From contig CP053157.1 in the NCBI GenBank assembly GCA_014607495.2, positions 9,486,001 through 9,550,000 on the forward strand: 64,000 bases of DNA, in the 5' to 3' direction. Every line of letters starts with the position of its first letter. The first letter of the stretch is position 1. Of the stretch, positions 32,619-44,450 are shown in pieces. Below the pieces are notes generated by a model that had not been told where the DNA came from, ran no database searches, and saw only the letters and a program-made list of their open reading frames with translations. The translations under genes and the position numbers were made by a program. This DNA is from Carposina sasakii (lineage: Eukaryota > Arthropoda > Insecta > Lepidoptera > Carposinidae).

Positions 32619-33908
32619 CGAGGGCTGTTTGATAAGTCGTTTTAAAAGGTTTTTTTTTTTTTATTTTTTTTAAACAATTTACATTTATTTCTCAACATAG
32701 TCTCCTTTGAGGGCCAAACACTTGTTCCAGCGAGTTTCAAATTTTTTTATCCCCTCCAAAAAATACGTTTTGTCGAGGTCTTCAAAATAGGCGTTTACAC
32801 CAGCGATGCAGTCCTCATTTGTCAAAAATTTTTGCCCTCCAAGCCATCTTTTCAGATTTGGGAATAGGTAATAATCGCACGGAGCTAGATCCGGCGAATA
32901 CGGAGCATGTGGAACCAGTTCGAAGCCCAACTCGTGGATTTTGGCCATTGCAATAGTTGACGTGTGCACTGGGGCATTGTCTTGATGAAAGAGGACTTTC
33001 TTGGGGGACAATTTTGGTCATTTTTCCAACAATTCGGCATTAAAACGGTCCAATAACTCTGCGTAATAACGGCCAGTGATAGTCTTTCCCTTTTCCAAGT
33101 AATCAATCATAATGATTCCTTCGCCATCCCAGAAGACTGTCGCCATGACCTTTCCAGCCGACAAAACAGTCTTGGCCTTCTTTGGGGCACGTTCACCAGT
33201 CGCCATCCATTGTTTTGATTGCTGTTTTCAGGTGTATAATGATGGACCCAAGTTTCGTCCACAGTGACAAATCGACTCAAAAAATTCCGAGGATTACGCT
33301 TCATCATATCCAAACACAGTTTTGAAATTCGCTTTCTTTCGTGTTTTTGTTCGATTGTCAACAAACGTGGCACCCATCGTGCAGACAGCTTTGTCATACC
33401 CAAATCTTCATGCAGGATTTTATGTACTCGCTCAGTGGAGATGCCTGTGTTCTCAGCTATTTCACGCACCTTCACTCGGCGGTCGTCGAGTACAATATTA
33501 TGGACTTCTTCAACAACATCCTCAGTAGTGACTTCGATTGGGCGACCAGAGCGTGGAGCATCAGATGTGCTTGACCGACCACGTTTAAAATCATTTATCC
33601 AGTTATAAACAGTCTGCAACGTTGGTGCGTTAGTGCCATGAACAGAATCAAGTTCAGTTTTTATTGTGGCAGCACTGCAACCCTTCATAAAAAAATGTTT
33701 TAAAGGACGAAATTCAGTTTTTTCCATAGTTGTTGAATATTTACGAGTGATCACAGTTAAACAATGGTTATACTGACAAAAACTTGTTTTTTTTTGCTGA
33801 ATTTTTGACAGTCTTCATTTGAAAGATTGTGCCTGCCAGTGTTAACGCCATTTACCAGAAAAAAGGTTTTACAAATAGTTTTTAAAAGGACTTATCAAAC
33901 AGCCCTCG
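32619..33908 (-). mobile_element. Mariner transposon, near full length
   Basis: The inverted ends cgagggctgtttgataagtc and gacttatcaaacagccctcg are perfect over at least 20 bp, and TA flanks both ends (32617-32618 and 33909-33910), as expected for Tc1/mariner target duplication. Size 1290 bp is normal for mariner. It holds one damaged transposase gene on the minus strand. Confidence 0.95.
32685..33754 (-). pseudogene. Mariner transposase (one frameshift, one stop)
   Basis: The first frame (33754 to about 33190) encodes the paired helix-turn-helix DNA-binding part (LKHFFMKGCSAATIKTEL; the GRP.EV linker; IAENTGISTERVHKILHEDL) and the catalytic VDETWVHHYTPE. A small indel near 33210 shifts the frame; the next piece (33206-32685) contains MATVFWDGEG, HQDNAPVHTS and YSPDLAPCDYYLFPNL. 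Within this piece a TGA stop lies near 33012-33014. The second and third Asp are 34 residues apart, matching the mariner D,D34D signature. All three catalytic Asp are present. The start is probably the downstream Met of MEKTEF (about residue 10), as in related mariners. Inactive as read. Confidence 0.92.
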
Positions 33909-33910
33909 TA

Positions 33911-35750
33911 TCAACGTCGTCGGGCCAAAGAGGTCACATGACAGCAGACATCAAGCTTCCCAAACGTCAACGTCAAAGGAAATGAAAGTGACGTCACGAA
34001 ATTAGCGCCATATTATGAACTTTCCCATCAGCAGCCTGAGTGCTCCTTATTGAAAAACTTAGCGACCCGTTTCTAGGTCGCTTGTTCTCGAACTTTCGAA
34101 ATGACAAACTTTCCTTTTGTGATTTAGATAGACGACTGTTGACTCGCTGTTCTTGCCAGGAAAGGAATTGTCTTAAACGTGTTTGACATTGTAGCAGTTA
34201 TTGTTTTTGTGACGTGCTTAGTGTGGGTTTTCGATTCGAACTCGATCGCGTTTGCGTTTTGGATTCAAATGCATTCAAGCAATAAATTCTGAGCTTGAGA
34301 CGTGATGTCATAAAAGTGACAACAATATCATTATTGGTTGTATATGAAATTAACTAAACGCGATTGAAGATAAATCATGATCTGACACAACAATTATTAA
34401 ATACTCGTGGACGCCCACGACTCCATCATACTATTGTAATACTGTGACTTCATCCGCGTAAACTGCATCAAATCCGTTGCGTTTTAAAGATCTAAGCATA
34501 AATAGGGACAGACAACGGGAAGCGACTTTGTTGTATAATAATTATGCAGTGATAGTGAAGATTAAACTATTCATGTAAATGGTAAACACACCTACAAATT
34601 GATTTATCTCAGGTATACTGGAGATATGGTTTCACAATTTACAAACAGAAAATCTAGTCTTTAACTAAAAATGCTTGATTAATAAATAGTATAAGTTGTT
34701 TTAAGAGACGCCACTGGAGACAATACTAAAATCATCCATTCAAAAAATTCCTGCTGACCCATTTTTCTTCATAATTCCAAATTTTTTCCCCGAGCGTATT
34801 CCGTCACAAAAACTGACAATACCCAAAACGTAAGTCATAATTCGCGAAGACAAAATTAGTGAACAAAATAAAACGTAATTGCTATAGAATGCAAATGATG
34901 CCCTCCGGAAAACCGATCTTTATGCAAATGTACCTCACTAATTTGTACCCTCTCTTGTAACAGTAAACAGAATTGTACTTCTTTACAACGTTATGGCTGG
35001 GCCACACTCATCGCGATAATGCGAACATTTGTGCTGTATTTGGGACACAGTAACATTTTTAGCCACGTCCAAGCAAGACGAAGAATGCGAATCTTCACCG
35101 AAGCCGATAATGTGGCTATAGCATTATCTAAAGTACGTTCAAACTTAAAGTTTTAAAAGATTGAAAGTCTATTACGTTGATGGTAACATTTCCTTTCAGC
35201 TAAATTGGAAATAATATCGACCGAGTGAGAATCCCTCGCGACATATTGCAACGAACACATCGATTCCATTTTAAATGTACACCTAAAGGTATTGGACGGG
35301 TCCAGTCATAAAACAAGATAAATGGAACCACCTTTGCAACCTAGCGACCTCTATTTATATAGTTCGAAATAGTGTAGATACAAACTTTAAGTGTAGTGCT
35401 CTTAGCGCACTTTACTAAAAAGAACCTCTGAAAATGATTTTAAAATCGAACGTTCCTCGACCTAAGCTATTTTATTTTATATTTAGTTAGGTAATCTGCT
35501 TTTATGAGTCCACTCGTATTACTCATTATTCAGGCAGCTGGTTAGGCAGAAAAGTGGAACTAAACTACATATATTATAATAAATATACCTTCTGGTATTC
35601 GTAATAACATATGTGTGAGCTAAATATTTACATAAAATAATTACCCGTGCTTATAAAGCTTTCTCCCCATACATTGTTCATATATGTACTTGGTTATTTT
35701 TGTTTATCGCTCTCCGGCGAAATGCGCATTTGTCAATTTTCATTTATGAC
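33911..35750. other. No gene seen; contains a perfect CRE-like octamer
   Basis: Mostly non-repetitive sequence. TGACGTCA at 33989-33996 and a second at 40375-40382 are palindromic CREB-type sites by sequence only. An agcgacc/ggtcgct stem lies near 34060. Promoter function is not shown. Confidence 0.35.
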
Positions 35751-35752
35751 CG

Positions 35753-35800
35753 TATAAAAGGAGGCACTTCCTGTTCGTACAATTCGTTCGTTGGCACTGA
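35753..35800 (+). promoter_or_regulatory. Possible TATA promoter
   Basis: TATAAAAG at 35753-35760 is followed about 30 bp on by a short t/c-rich stretch (acaattcgttcgttgg) that could hold a start site. The sequence is less AT-rich than its flanks. No ATG with a useful frame follows closely, so a first non-coding exon would be required. Confidence 0.25.
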
Positions 35801-36725
35801 AACATTCGCGTTATCCTTTTTATCGAAAAATTGCATTTCAACGCTATAATCAATACAAATATTGTGCTCCCATTGGCAGGCTTGGCAGACTTACTGCCGA
35901 TTATCGAATGCTTACCAACTGTTAGCCGCCGATATAACTGACAGTTTGCTAAAGGTTTGATACATAGTTTTCATGAATTAGCAATACGAGTACTCTAGAT
36001 ACTTTGCAGTATTATGAATTTGTTAGCGTCTGAAAACACAAACAGATGGATCAGTGAAAGATACTGCATGATAAAAGTGACCCAACGTTACTCATATAAG
36101 GTATACAAATTTTAATAAATTCCATGACCCTTAATTTCATGGTTTCGGAGCGGATAAACTGCAAAACATTAACAAATAGTCAATTTTATATGATAAATAA
36201 TAAGATAGCAATAAAAGTAGAATTTAAAATATTTAATATGCAAGATCTCACAATTTTAATATCTATTATTATTCGATTCCACTGTAAAAGAACTACTCGA
36301 ATCGAAATACCTTTCACTATAAAACATTCATGATTGGAGAAAAATTCGACGATATCCTTTTTATGAATGAAAAGGCATAAAAATATGCGAAAATTCTATT
36401 CTTTGTAGTTATTGATATATTGTAGAAATGCAAATCATTTAAAGTGGGCAAAAAGTTACTATACTAGCTGTAACAAAAAAGTGTGGTATATTAATCGAAA
36501 TTCTATGCTAACTTTTGTAATTTTTGAGTACAGTATCGGTTTATACAGGTTTATTGAAATTTAAAGCTGTAACAAAATTATTTCGCAACGACATCTATAG
36601 ATAGAGAGTGGAACGATAATCGAAAGTAGCACAGCTATTGATTTTCTTTAAAAATCTATAGGTAGTCCAGTATGCAATCGGTTGCTAGTTTTTTCCGTCA
36701 GACATTAATGTCGCTGTTTCGATGG

Positions 36726-36870
36726 TATATAAACGATTGCAATTATTTCCTAGTTCTTTCTTTTCAAAATTCTACCGAACAAGATGGAGGTTTACATCCA
36801 TCAGGGAGCCAAGAGTCTCCATTTTGATTTGCAAAAAGCACACGTCTTCAAAAGATTTCTATCTTTCTAA
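36726..36870 (+). promoter_or_regulatory. TATA-like box with a 28-codon open frame downstream
   Basis: tatataaa at 36726-36733 lies 58 bp before an ATG in good context (caagATGG) at 36784. The frame MEVYIHQGAKSLHFDLQKAH... runs 28 codons to TAA at 36868-36870. No family is recognised. It may be a coincidence in AT-rich DNA. Confidence 0.2.
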
Positions 36871-36989
36871 ATTATTTAACAAAGAGTAACGTCTAAAGAG
36901 AAAGTGAAAAATATCTATCATGTTAGTATTTTAAAATTTGTTTCTGACTAGGACTTATTTCTTGGATTTTCTATTTTGAGGTTAGATGT

Positions 36990-37190
36990 TGAGGATTTCC
37001 CTTGTATTTCCATAGAATTTGTGATGGGTCTTGCTATTCTGCCGGATGCAAGCTACATAGGCCCTGGTAGGCCTGCCTGAGCCTGACCATGGGCAGCATG
37101 CCACGTGTTTCCAGCTAAAGGTGACCATGTGGGGTCTTTTCCTGTCCGTGCCAGCCATCCTTCTGCTGTTCCACGGGGAAAGTATTCTTC
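36990..37190. other. Locally GC-rich block of unknown origin
   Basis: Contains ggccctggtaggcctgcctg and gtccgtgccagccatccttc. Open frames exist on both strands, none with a decisive signal. A decayed LINE piece or a small exon are both possible. Confidence 0.3.
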
Positions 37191-37199
37191 CTTACCTAA

Positions 37200-38020
37200 T
37201 TGTAGTTTACCTTGATTTAAGCTCTATTTAAACTGAGACCTATAAACTCTTACAGTACTTAGTAATCCCTAACTCTCTAATGATGAAAGTGTGGAGGCTG
37301 CGGCCGTTTCTCCAGAGCTGAAGGAGAAATTGTATTTCAGAATATTTTGGCTAAATTCAAAATTCACTTAGTAGGGATGCATTCCTGATTTATTTAATTT
37401 TAATGAATACTTAATCTAAAATTTCAAAGTTAATAATCTACACTATAAATGTCTGTACTTATTATATGGGTACTGTAAATCTATTAAATATAAACCTGTA
37501 AAACTGTAATAATTCTCTTTATTTATCACTCATAGACCTGGCACCCTGAGGTATTATTTATTATATTCTATTTTATTCTCTAAATATTAGTTAAAAATGG
37601 GTTTGTGAAAAACTCTCGAATTCAATATATTTTTCTCATAATTTAAAGTCTCATGTTCTGCCGTTGTATCGGTGAGTAGCTCTATTTCTTCAGGCCAGAC
37701 CCAGCCTGGGGAAATATTGTTATAAAGCATGAAAATAGCTACTAAAATTGAAGTAGAGGGTATTTAATTAAACAAGTCACACGATATTATTATATTCCAT
37801 GTATGTATTCCGTGTAATAATGCGAGTGTTGATTGATTACGCATAAGAGCCATTTAAATGATACCATTTTGCTTGAACATTCGAGAACAATTTGATATGC
37901 CATCATTTACTAGAAAAATAAAAACGAAAGTTTGTGAGTGTATACTATATGTTTGTTACTTCTTCACATCTAAACGGCTGGAGCGATTTTTAATAATAAA
38001 ATTTTATCTATCTATCTATA
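37200..38020. other. No gene seen
   Basis: AT-rich, with no repeat recognised. Confidence 0.45.
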
Positions 38021-38027
38021 CATATAA

Positions 38028-38334
38028 TAAAAATGTAACGGATCGCTGTCTGTACATTGAAGATATATGAGAAAAAATATTATATCAACGCAATAGAACC
38101 CAAAACGATGATTATTGGAATTTTTGTCTGTATGTCGGTTTGTCTGTGCGTTTGTGCACGCTAATCTCGGAAACGGCTGAACCGATTCTGATTGAAAACT
38201 GTTCAGGAATATTTTGACAGGTCCCACTTAACATATAGGCTACTTTTTATCTCGGGAAAATGTTTTTATCCTGGATAATTTCGACATTTTGTTTTTTCTG
38301 TAGTCCACGTGGACGGAGTCTCGGGCGTTCACTA
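38028..38334 (+). mobile_element. Non-autonomous Helitron, copy 3
   Basis: Same family as 6696-7028. The 3' hairpin is altered (ggacggagtctcgggcgttc) and the terminal CTAG is changed to CTAC. Confidence 0.65.
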
Positions 38335-38339
38335 CTTTT

Positions 38340-38467
38340 ATTAATATAATTTGGTATGGAATTAGCTGACACCCTGGATTAACACATAGGCTACTTGTTA
38401 TCCCGGGAAAATATTTTTATCCCAGATAACTTCGACATTCGCGGACGAAGTCGCGGGCGTCTACTAG
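38340..38467 (+). mobile_element. Helitron 3' fragment
   Basis: Ends gcggacgaagtcgcgggcgt, then ctactag before a T. Upstream has acacataggctacttgttat. A separate, truncated Helitron directly follows copy 3. Confidence 0.65.
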
Positions 38468-38559
38468 TTGTGGCATAAATGGTACTTTAGACCATGCCAG
38501 TTATTTATTAATTCAATAAAATTGTATGCAACCGACAATAATAACATTTTCAAGATCAA

Positions 38560-38830
38560 TACATACATACATACATATAGTCACGCCTTTATCCCTTACG
38601 GGGTAGGCAGAGCACCAAGGGCCGATAGAACCACATGGTGCCACTTCTGACCAATTTTGAGGGTATAGTTGAGATGTGCCAGTTCGGTTAGTAGTGACAG
38701 GTGGTCAGCCCATTGCCTACAAAACACCAAGGCCATCTTGACCCTCTACTGACTTCTACAGTATGCCCGGGAAGAGAAGCAGGTGTAGTATTATACTTTT
38801 TTTTCACTCCCAGAGCAGCATAGAAAATCA
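38560..38830 (+). repeat. Dispersed repeat after an (acat)n run
   Basis: acatacatacatacatatag leads into gcctttatcccttacggggt, aggcagagc and a body ending in a T-run near 38800. Related in its head to 7317-7530. Confidence 0.5.
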
Positions 38831-39009
38831 AGATCAATACTGACTTTTTATATACAGTTATGTAGGTACTAAAACCCATATAAATACAACAGTTTCATAC
38901 TAAAGTACATAGACGCCGGTACAGCGCCCTCATTTTAGCTGCTGTAAATATTTTAGGGCAGAATGCAGACGACCACGGCGAGAGCTGACCGCACTATAAC
39001 AGACGCAAG

Positions 39010-39230
39010 CTTTAAAAAATTTAATGGTATGAAAATAGTTCACTTTGAGGACTGATCCACAAAATTTGAGACTAGAAATCACATGTTTATGATACATTAA
39101 CATTTCTGACTTGTTTAGGGATTCTCCATTAATCTGGAAAAAAATGTAATTTCGAATATATTTTGTAGATTGGTTGTAGTATTCATAGCTTTCCACTTAA
39201 CTTATCCCTTTTTTACTGTATTGAGCCATA
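39010..39230. repeat. Decayed MITE of the 13260 family
   Basis: Retains gagactagaaatcacatgtt and agctttccacttaacttatc, inverted relatives of the 13260 termini. Confidence 0.5.
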
Positions 39231-39477
39231 TGTGAGCTTACTGTCATACGAAACAGATATTATAGTCGAATGCACGTACGTTTAGTTTTCCTCGTTGAAG
39301 AAGATTGGCAAAATTCCATCAAATGTATGAGTTGAGGTTTTCTTCTAAAAAATTAAGGATCTGTTTTCTTATACATAGATATAGACTCTAATAAAACATC
39401 TATCGCTGCTATGCTAAACGTGACTATGGGATTTGCTAGGTGATACTGTAGTTATGGCCTATGTAGTTAAGTTATGT

Positions 39478-39725
39478 AGTGTTGGCCGCGTGGTGCCGGC
39501 AGAGTAGAATTCGTACAAAGCCATGTCTACCCGTGGGTATCGTACGAGGCGATTAAGGGTTCCCGGGACGTGGGCAGCAGCGCCTCCCGTGTTGACAACA
39601 TAGTCCAAAATACAAACTGCGGTCATCAACCCGCCTGCCCAGCGTGGTGACTATGGGTACCGGGATGCCCCGGGGGAGGCCTACGTCCAGCAGTGGACTG
39701 CAATAGGCTGATGATGATGATGATG
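39478..39725 (+). repeat. Family C repeat with (gat)n tail
   Basis: Begins gtgttggccgcgtggtgccg and ends cagcagtggactgcaatagg, then (gat)n. An internal deletion removed about 25 bp near ctatgggtaccggg. Confidence 0.75.
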
Positions 39726-39729
39726 ACTG

Positions 39730-41615
39730 TAGTTATGGCTAACCTATTTCGGTAACACAGTGTGTATAACGTATAAGGACATAGTTTTAATATTATTCGC
39801 TATCAAATAAATCAAATTTTCTATATGATGGCACTGCTATTATATAAAACTATAGCTTGTTACTTAGCACTTTGCATAAATTGTACAAAATCTGAACTGC
39901 TAGAGTGATAGTAATCAAAGTTATGAGACGACATCCAATCCATTGTTTTCAGAGACGCCGTACCTAAATAATTCACTTGCAGTCAATCCAGATTCCGGTA
40001 GCAGTATTTCGCTTCCTAGCATACTTACTGGTTACTCCGTCGTATGCTGCGTTTACACTACTTACCTGCTTACGGCCAATGGGGTAGTTTCCTATGGTTG
40101 AATCTTAGTAACATCTTATTCTTATCAAAATGAATAATCAGAATCATACCTATCTGTAAAATTACAATTTTATTATGTGTCCAAAGTAATAAGCCTTCAA
40201 AGTTAAGTGAGCAAGTCCATTTTTCAAATGTGAAATTAATTGAATATTACAACATCACATGTCCACCTGCATTATTTACAGCAACTTTTGTTTTGTGACC
40301 ATATTTGTAAACGCAATATTTAATATAGCTTTATAACAAAAGTTATTTTACGCGCATACAAGTTGCTTAAAGAGTGACGTCACGTCGTCGTGGTAGCCAT
40401 TTGTATGGAGCGTTTTTTGGCAGTGAAAGTTTTCATGCTAGCGAAGTTTTTCTTTCTTTTATTTTATGATCTTTCGATATAAATACAAATAAAAAACCTG
40501 TAAAGGACCCTATTTCAATACTTGAGATTATAAGGAAGTATGAAAACAACTGAAGATTTGATCTGAAATATGCAATAAATACGAGTATCTCGAGATCGAT
40601 TATTGAAATTGGCGGTTAGTATCTATGTACTTAAAAAAAAACTATCGGTCTATGAGAGTAAGGGAACAAAATAGAATAGGGAGTCCACCTGTGTTTGCGC
40701 GTACACTTGTGTATAAGTTTGCTTATCTCCGTTAAGATTGGCCGTCGTGAGCGAATTACGGCGTGGAGGACATCAATTAGGATATAGTTATGCAAACGGG
40801 AACCGAACCACATAAATAGTAACGTCGAATTCTAACAAAATTTACTGATTATTTTGATGTTTACAAGGTTGATAGAAAGTTCATTTTTTAATGCTTATGT
40901 ATCCTAAAATTTTATTTAATACATTAGTGGGTTGGTTCCCATTTGCATAACTATGTCCTACCTATCACATGCTTTTTTAGAAACATCATAAAATTAGCCT
41001 ATACAAATATTATGTTTAAATTTAACTTAATAAAACAAGAAAATATAAAGTCTAGTGGTAAATATAAAGTTTATAAAAATACTTTCGAAGATTTCGTTTC
41101 TAGTTTTTAGTTCTGTGGGTTGTAAGTTACTCGTACAAGCTAAAATTATATTCAAACGCAGCACGAAGCGAGCCTGACTGTCATTTCCGAAACCAGTCCG
41201 CAATATGAGTAGAAGTTGAATCGCGACAATTTCCATTTATATAGCTGTCATAAGCCATGCTCCGTGGCTTTGTCTCGTTTTAGTCCCTGGATACGCTCGG
41301 CAATGAGTTATTGTCAAAACACGAGTTAAATTTAGCGGCAATTGCTTTCTTACGACGACGGGTAGTTTCGCGTTGGGAAACATAGTGCATTGTATAAAGT
41401 TTGTAAAAATAAAACAGAACAACTGATTTCAATGTTTATTTTCTGCAGTATTAATGTTTTTCCATTAATACTTTGAAATACAAGTAACAAACCAGCTTCA
41501 CTTGTTAGGGCTTCCCTCAGCGCAAGATTGAAATAACACTGCTATTAGAAGTTGTGGTAAAGCCTCTGAAATAATGTTTTTAATAGATTGGTGTAGCCTG
41601 TTTTGAGTTTAGGCA
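39730..41615. other. No gene seen; holds a repeat fragment and a CRE-like octamer
   Basis: A piece at 40640-40775 (tctatgagagtaagggaaca ... gattggccgtcgtgag) is a partial copy of the repeat at 10060-10290. TGACGTCA is at 40375-40382. No supported coding sequence. Confidence 0.45.
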
Positions 41616-41689
41616 AAATTAACGTGCAGAACATAGCATAGCATAGTTAATATTTTATTAAATTTGTAGCTGTTAAACGCGACTTCGTA

Positions 41690-42105
41690 CGCTTAAGCGC
41701 AGGCCACACCTCCAGCGAGCTAGGTGGGCGGACATCGTTTCACCTCTTTACATACTTCGGGTCACACCGCGAGCTACCGACTAACGAAATATATAACGAT
41801 TCCAGCGAAGCTACTCGTTCACCTCGTTAGGCGCGCCCGCTTCGCTAGCTTCGTTCGCCTGTCAGCTCGCTCGCCCGGTTCGTTCGCCCGTCCTCCCCGT
41901 TTCGAGTATTCGGACTAATCGACGCTATCCTCTCGATCTCCCATCCGCACCCTCCGGTTCACCCGCTTCGCCCGCTCCACTCGCTCGCTCGCCCGTCCGT
42001 AGTTTTCGGTGTGAACCTCGGTTTAGCTCGCCAATATTCCGCGTATTCCTTCTCACGCCTAGCCCGCCCGCCCTCTGGCGGTGTAACCTGCGCTTTAGAC
42101 TACAT
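41690..42105. mobile_element. GC-rich MITE inside the Copia leader, copy 1
   Basis: Ends aagcgcaggccacacctcca and (inverse) ggcggtgtaacctgcgctt match imperfectly. The interior is rich in ctcgctcgcccg-like motifs. The same insertion is in the second Copia unit (43762-44170), so it was there before the duplication. The plus-strand open frame inside it is a by-product of the GC-rich repeats. Confidence 0.65.
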
Positions 42106-42377
42106 GGCAGTCCATATCTATTGTAGAACCTACTTTTAGTTTATCATAAAAAGAAGTAATAATAATAATATGACAATTCTAAGTTTGTAAATATTTACTT
42201 CAAAATAAACAAGCATACGAGGAAGATCCCTTTTCTTTCTATTTAATTTTACAACAATCGTTATCAGCACGAAGCTCTTTTTTTTCTTATTGTGTAGTGT
42301 ACTACATAGTGAAAGTTACACAAGCAGTATTGAAAGTTTTTGTGATATTTGGTTAAGTATATAAAAAAGTTATCAAG

Positions 42378-42935
42378 ATGTCATCAGGAGATCATAAAAC
42401 TGGAGGATCCAGGCTACACTCTTTAGCGGGAATAACACTAAGAGGTAGAGACGGGTATTTCATTTGGAAATTTAAAATGCGAATGTACATGAAGCATGAA
42501 AACCTATGGAACAACGTCGTTGGATATCCTGAAGGAGATACTACTTGTATACAGGTAAAGAGCAGGGATGACGAAATAACTTTGGCCAAAATCTGCCTAA
42601 CGTTGGATGGTCCAGCTATAACACACGTCAGGAGCTGTAAGAGCGCAAAGGAAGCGTGGAATACTTTAGCAGCAGCTTATGAGGATAAATCCTTGGGACG
42701 TAGAGTAGCTTTGGAACGGAAACTATACAGATACTCATTAAAGGATTTTAATTGTATGGAAATGTATATTAATGCTGTGATGGCAATCGCTCAAGACTTG
42801 GCAGACATAGGGAAAGTAATTGAAGATGCTTCAATAGCAGCTATATTATTAGGAAGTTTAACTTCTAGGTTTGAACCCCTAGTTATGGCGTTGGAGAACT
42901 CTACAATTGAGATCACTAGTGAACTCGTCAAATAA
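42378..42935 (+). pseudogene. Copia gag, unit 1 (early stop)
   Basis: Frame opens MSSGDHKTGGSRLHSL; GYFIWKFKMRMYMKHENLW and CKSAKEAWNTLAAAYEDKS are typical of Copia gag. It stops at a TAA (gtcaaataaatt) where unit 2 has gtcaaagaaatt, so a single base change truncates it. Next to unit 2 only a few substitutions are visible. Confidence 0.85.
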
Positions 42936-43563
42936 ATTATTAACAGAAAGTTCCAGAAGCCCTGTACTTGATGAAATTGTACCTAATACGGTAATGAAAG
43001 TAGAACACGTACAAAAGAAAAACAAGAAGAAAAGAGAGATTGTATGCTATAAGTTTAAGAAACCAGGACATAAGAAACTGGATTGTCCTCTAATTGAAAA
43101 GAGTTTGGAACCTTCGAAAGGGAAATGTTCTAATTTACTTTGTGCGCTGAATGGAACATCGGCTGGAGAAGTCAGCAAAGATAAATGGTTCATAGATTCA
43201 GGGGCCACCGCCCATATGATTGGAAGGTCTGATTGGATTGTAAATATTAGAGATTTTCCAACAACTGAGGTGACTATAGCGAATGGAGAGATCTTATTGA
43301 GTGCCGGTGTTGGTAATGTACCTATAGTCAATAACTTTGAAGCGAAAGGCAGACATAAAGTGAAGAGTATTTCGGATTTGGTACTAGTTCCAAATTTAAG
43401 CGCTAATTTAGTATCTGTTCGAAAGGCTGTCGAAAATGGGTTTACGGTTATTTTTGATAAGAATGGTTGTACATTTTTGACTCATTTACCTTTTCCTATA
43501 CAGGTGATGCGGTGTTGCATGGCTCCTGTTGTGGTGGATTGTATTCCCTCGATTGTACTGTAA
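42907..43563 (+). pseudogene. Copia zinc knuckle and protease, unit 1
   Basis: Contains CYKFKKPGHKKLDC, a CCHC knuckle with the second Cys replaced by Phe, and the protease motif WFIDSGATAHMIG. The frame is shifted from gag; the shift lies near the tccagaagccctgtactt stretch and is shared with unit 2. A second shift near 43480 moves the correct continuation (GGLYSLDCTVSLPKQL) to another frame. Confidence 0.85.
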
Positions 43564-43761
43564 GTCTACCCAAACAATTATCAGCATTCGAAGTACTATG
43601 TGATATATCGAGTTATCGTTTATGGCATAAACGTCTTGGTCACTTATGTCGGATAGGATTACATAAACTTAATTATAGATTACATAAAATTAACGTGCAG
43701 AACATAGCATAGCATAGTTAATATTTTATTAAATTTGTAGCTGTTAAACGCGACTTCGTAC

Positions 43762-44170
43762 GCTTAAGCGCAGGCCACACCTCCAGCGAGCTAGGTGGGC
43801 GGACATCGTTTCACCTCTTTACATACTTCGGGTCACACCGCGAGCTACCGACTAACGAAATATTTAACGATTCCAGCGAAGCTACTCGTTCACCTCGTTA
43901 GGCGCGCCCGCTTCGCTAGCTTCGTTCGCCTGTCAGCTCGCTCGCCCGGTTCGTTCGCCCGTCCTCCCCGTTTCGAGTATTCGGACTAATCGACGCTATC
44001 CTCTCGATCTCCCAACCGCACCCTCCGGTTCACCCGCTTCGCCCGCTCCACTCGCTCGCTCGCCCGTCCGTAGTTTTCGGTGTGAACCTCGGTTTAGCTC
44101 GCCAATATTCCGCGTATTCCTTCTCACGCCTAGCCCGCCCGCCCTCTGGCGGTGTAACCTGCGCTTTAGA
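43762..44170. mobile_element. GC-rich MITE inside the Copia leader, copy 2
   Basis: Duplicate of 41690-42105 with only isolated substitutions. Confidence 0.65.
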
Positions 44171-44450
44171 CTACATGGCAGTCCATATCTATTGTAGAAC
44201 CTACTTTTAGTTTATCATAAAAAGAAGTAATAATAATAATATGACAATTCTAAGTTTTTAAATATTTACTTCAAAATAAACAAGCATACGAGGAAGATCC
44301 CTTTTCTTTCTATTTAATTTTACAACAATCGTTATCAGCACGAAGCTCTTTTTTTTCTTATTGTGTAGTGTACTACATAGTGAAAGTTACACAAGCAGTA
44401 TTGAAAGTTTTTGTGATATTTGGTGATAAGTATATAAAAAAGTTATCAAG

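Larger units (their letters stand above)
41617..43687 (+). mobile_element. Copia 5' region and gag, first tandem unit
   Basis: About 2.07 kb repeated almost exactly by 43687-45740 (for example, the gag ATG at 42378 recurs at 44451). Contains a GC-rich inserted MITE, a leader with cgttatcagcacg (possibly part of a tRNA primer site), gag, and the first part of pol, which stops in the integrase zinc-binding region at about 43674. A 13-bp filler (ttatagattacat) precedes the second unit. Confidence 0.85.

Noticed and set aside
33264..33608. Plus-strand open frames opposite the mariner transposase
   Set aside because: Shadow frames of the conserved minus-strand transposase.
37127..37231. Small open frame MWGLFLSVPAILLLFHGES..., like a signal peptide
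   Set aside because: Only 34 codons, no clear splice partner, and frames are open on other readings of the same GC-rich block. It may be worth an RNA check but is not supported.
41724..41918. Arg/Ser-rich open frame in GC-rich DNA (repeated at 43795-43989)
   Set aside because: It lies wholly within a MITE with inverted ends, and the repeated ctcgctcgcccg motifs explain the open frame.
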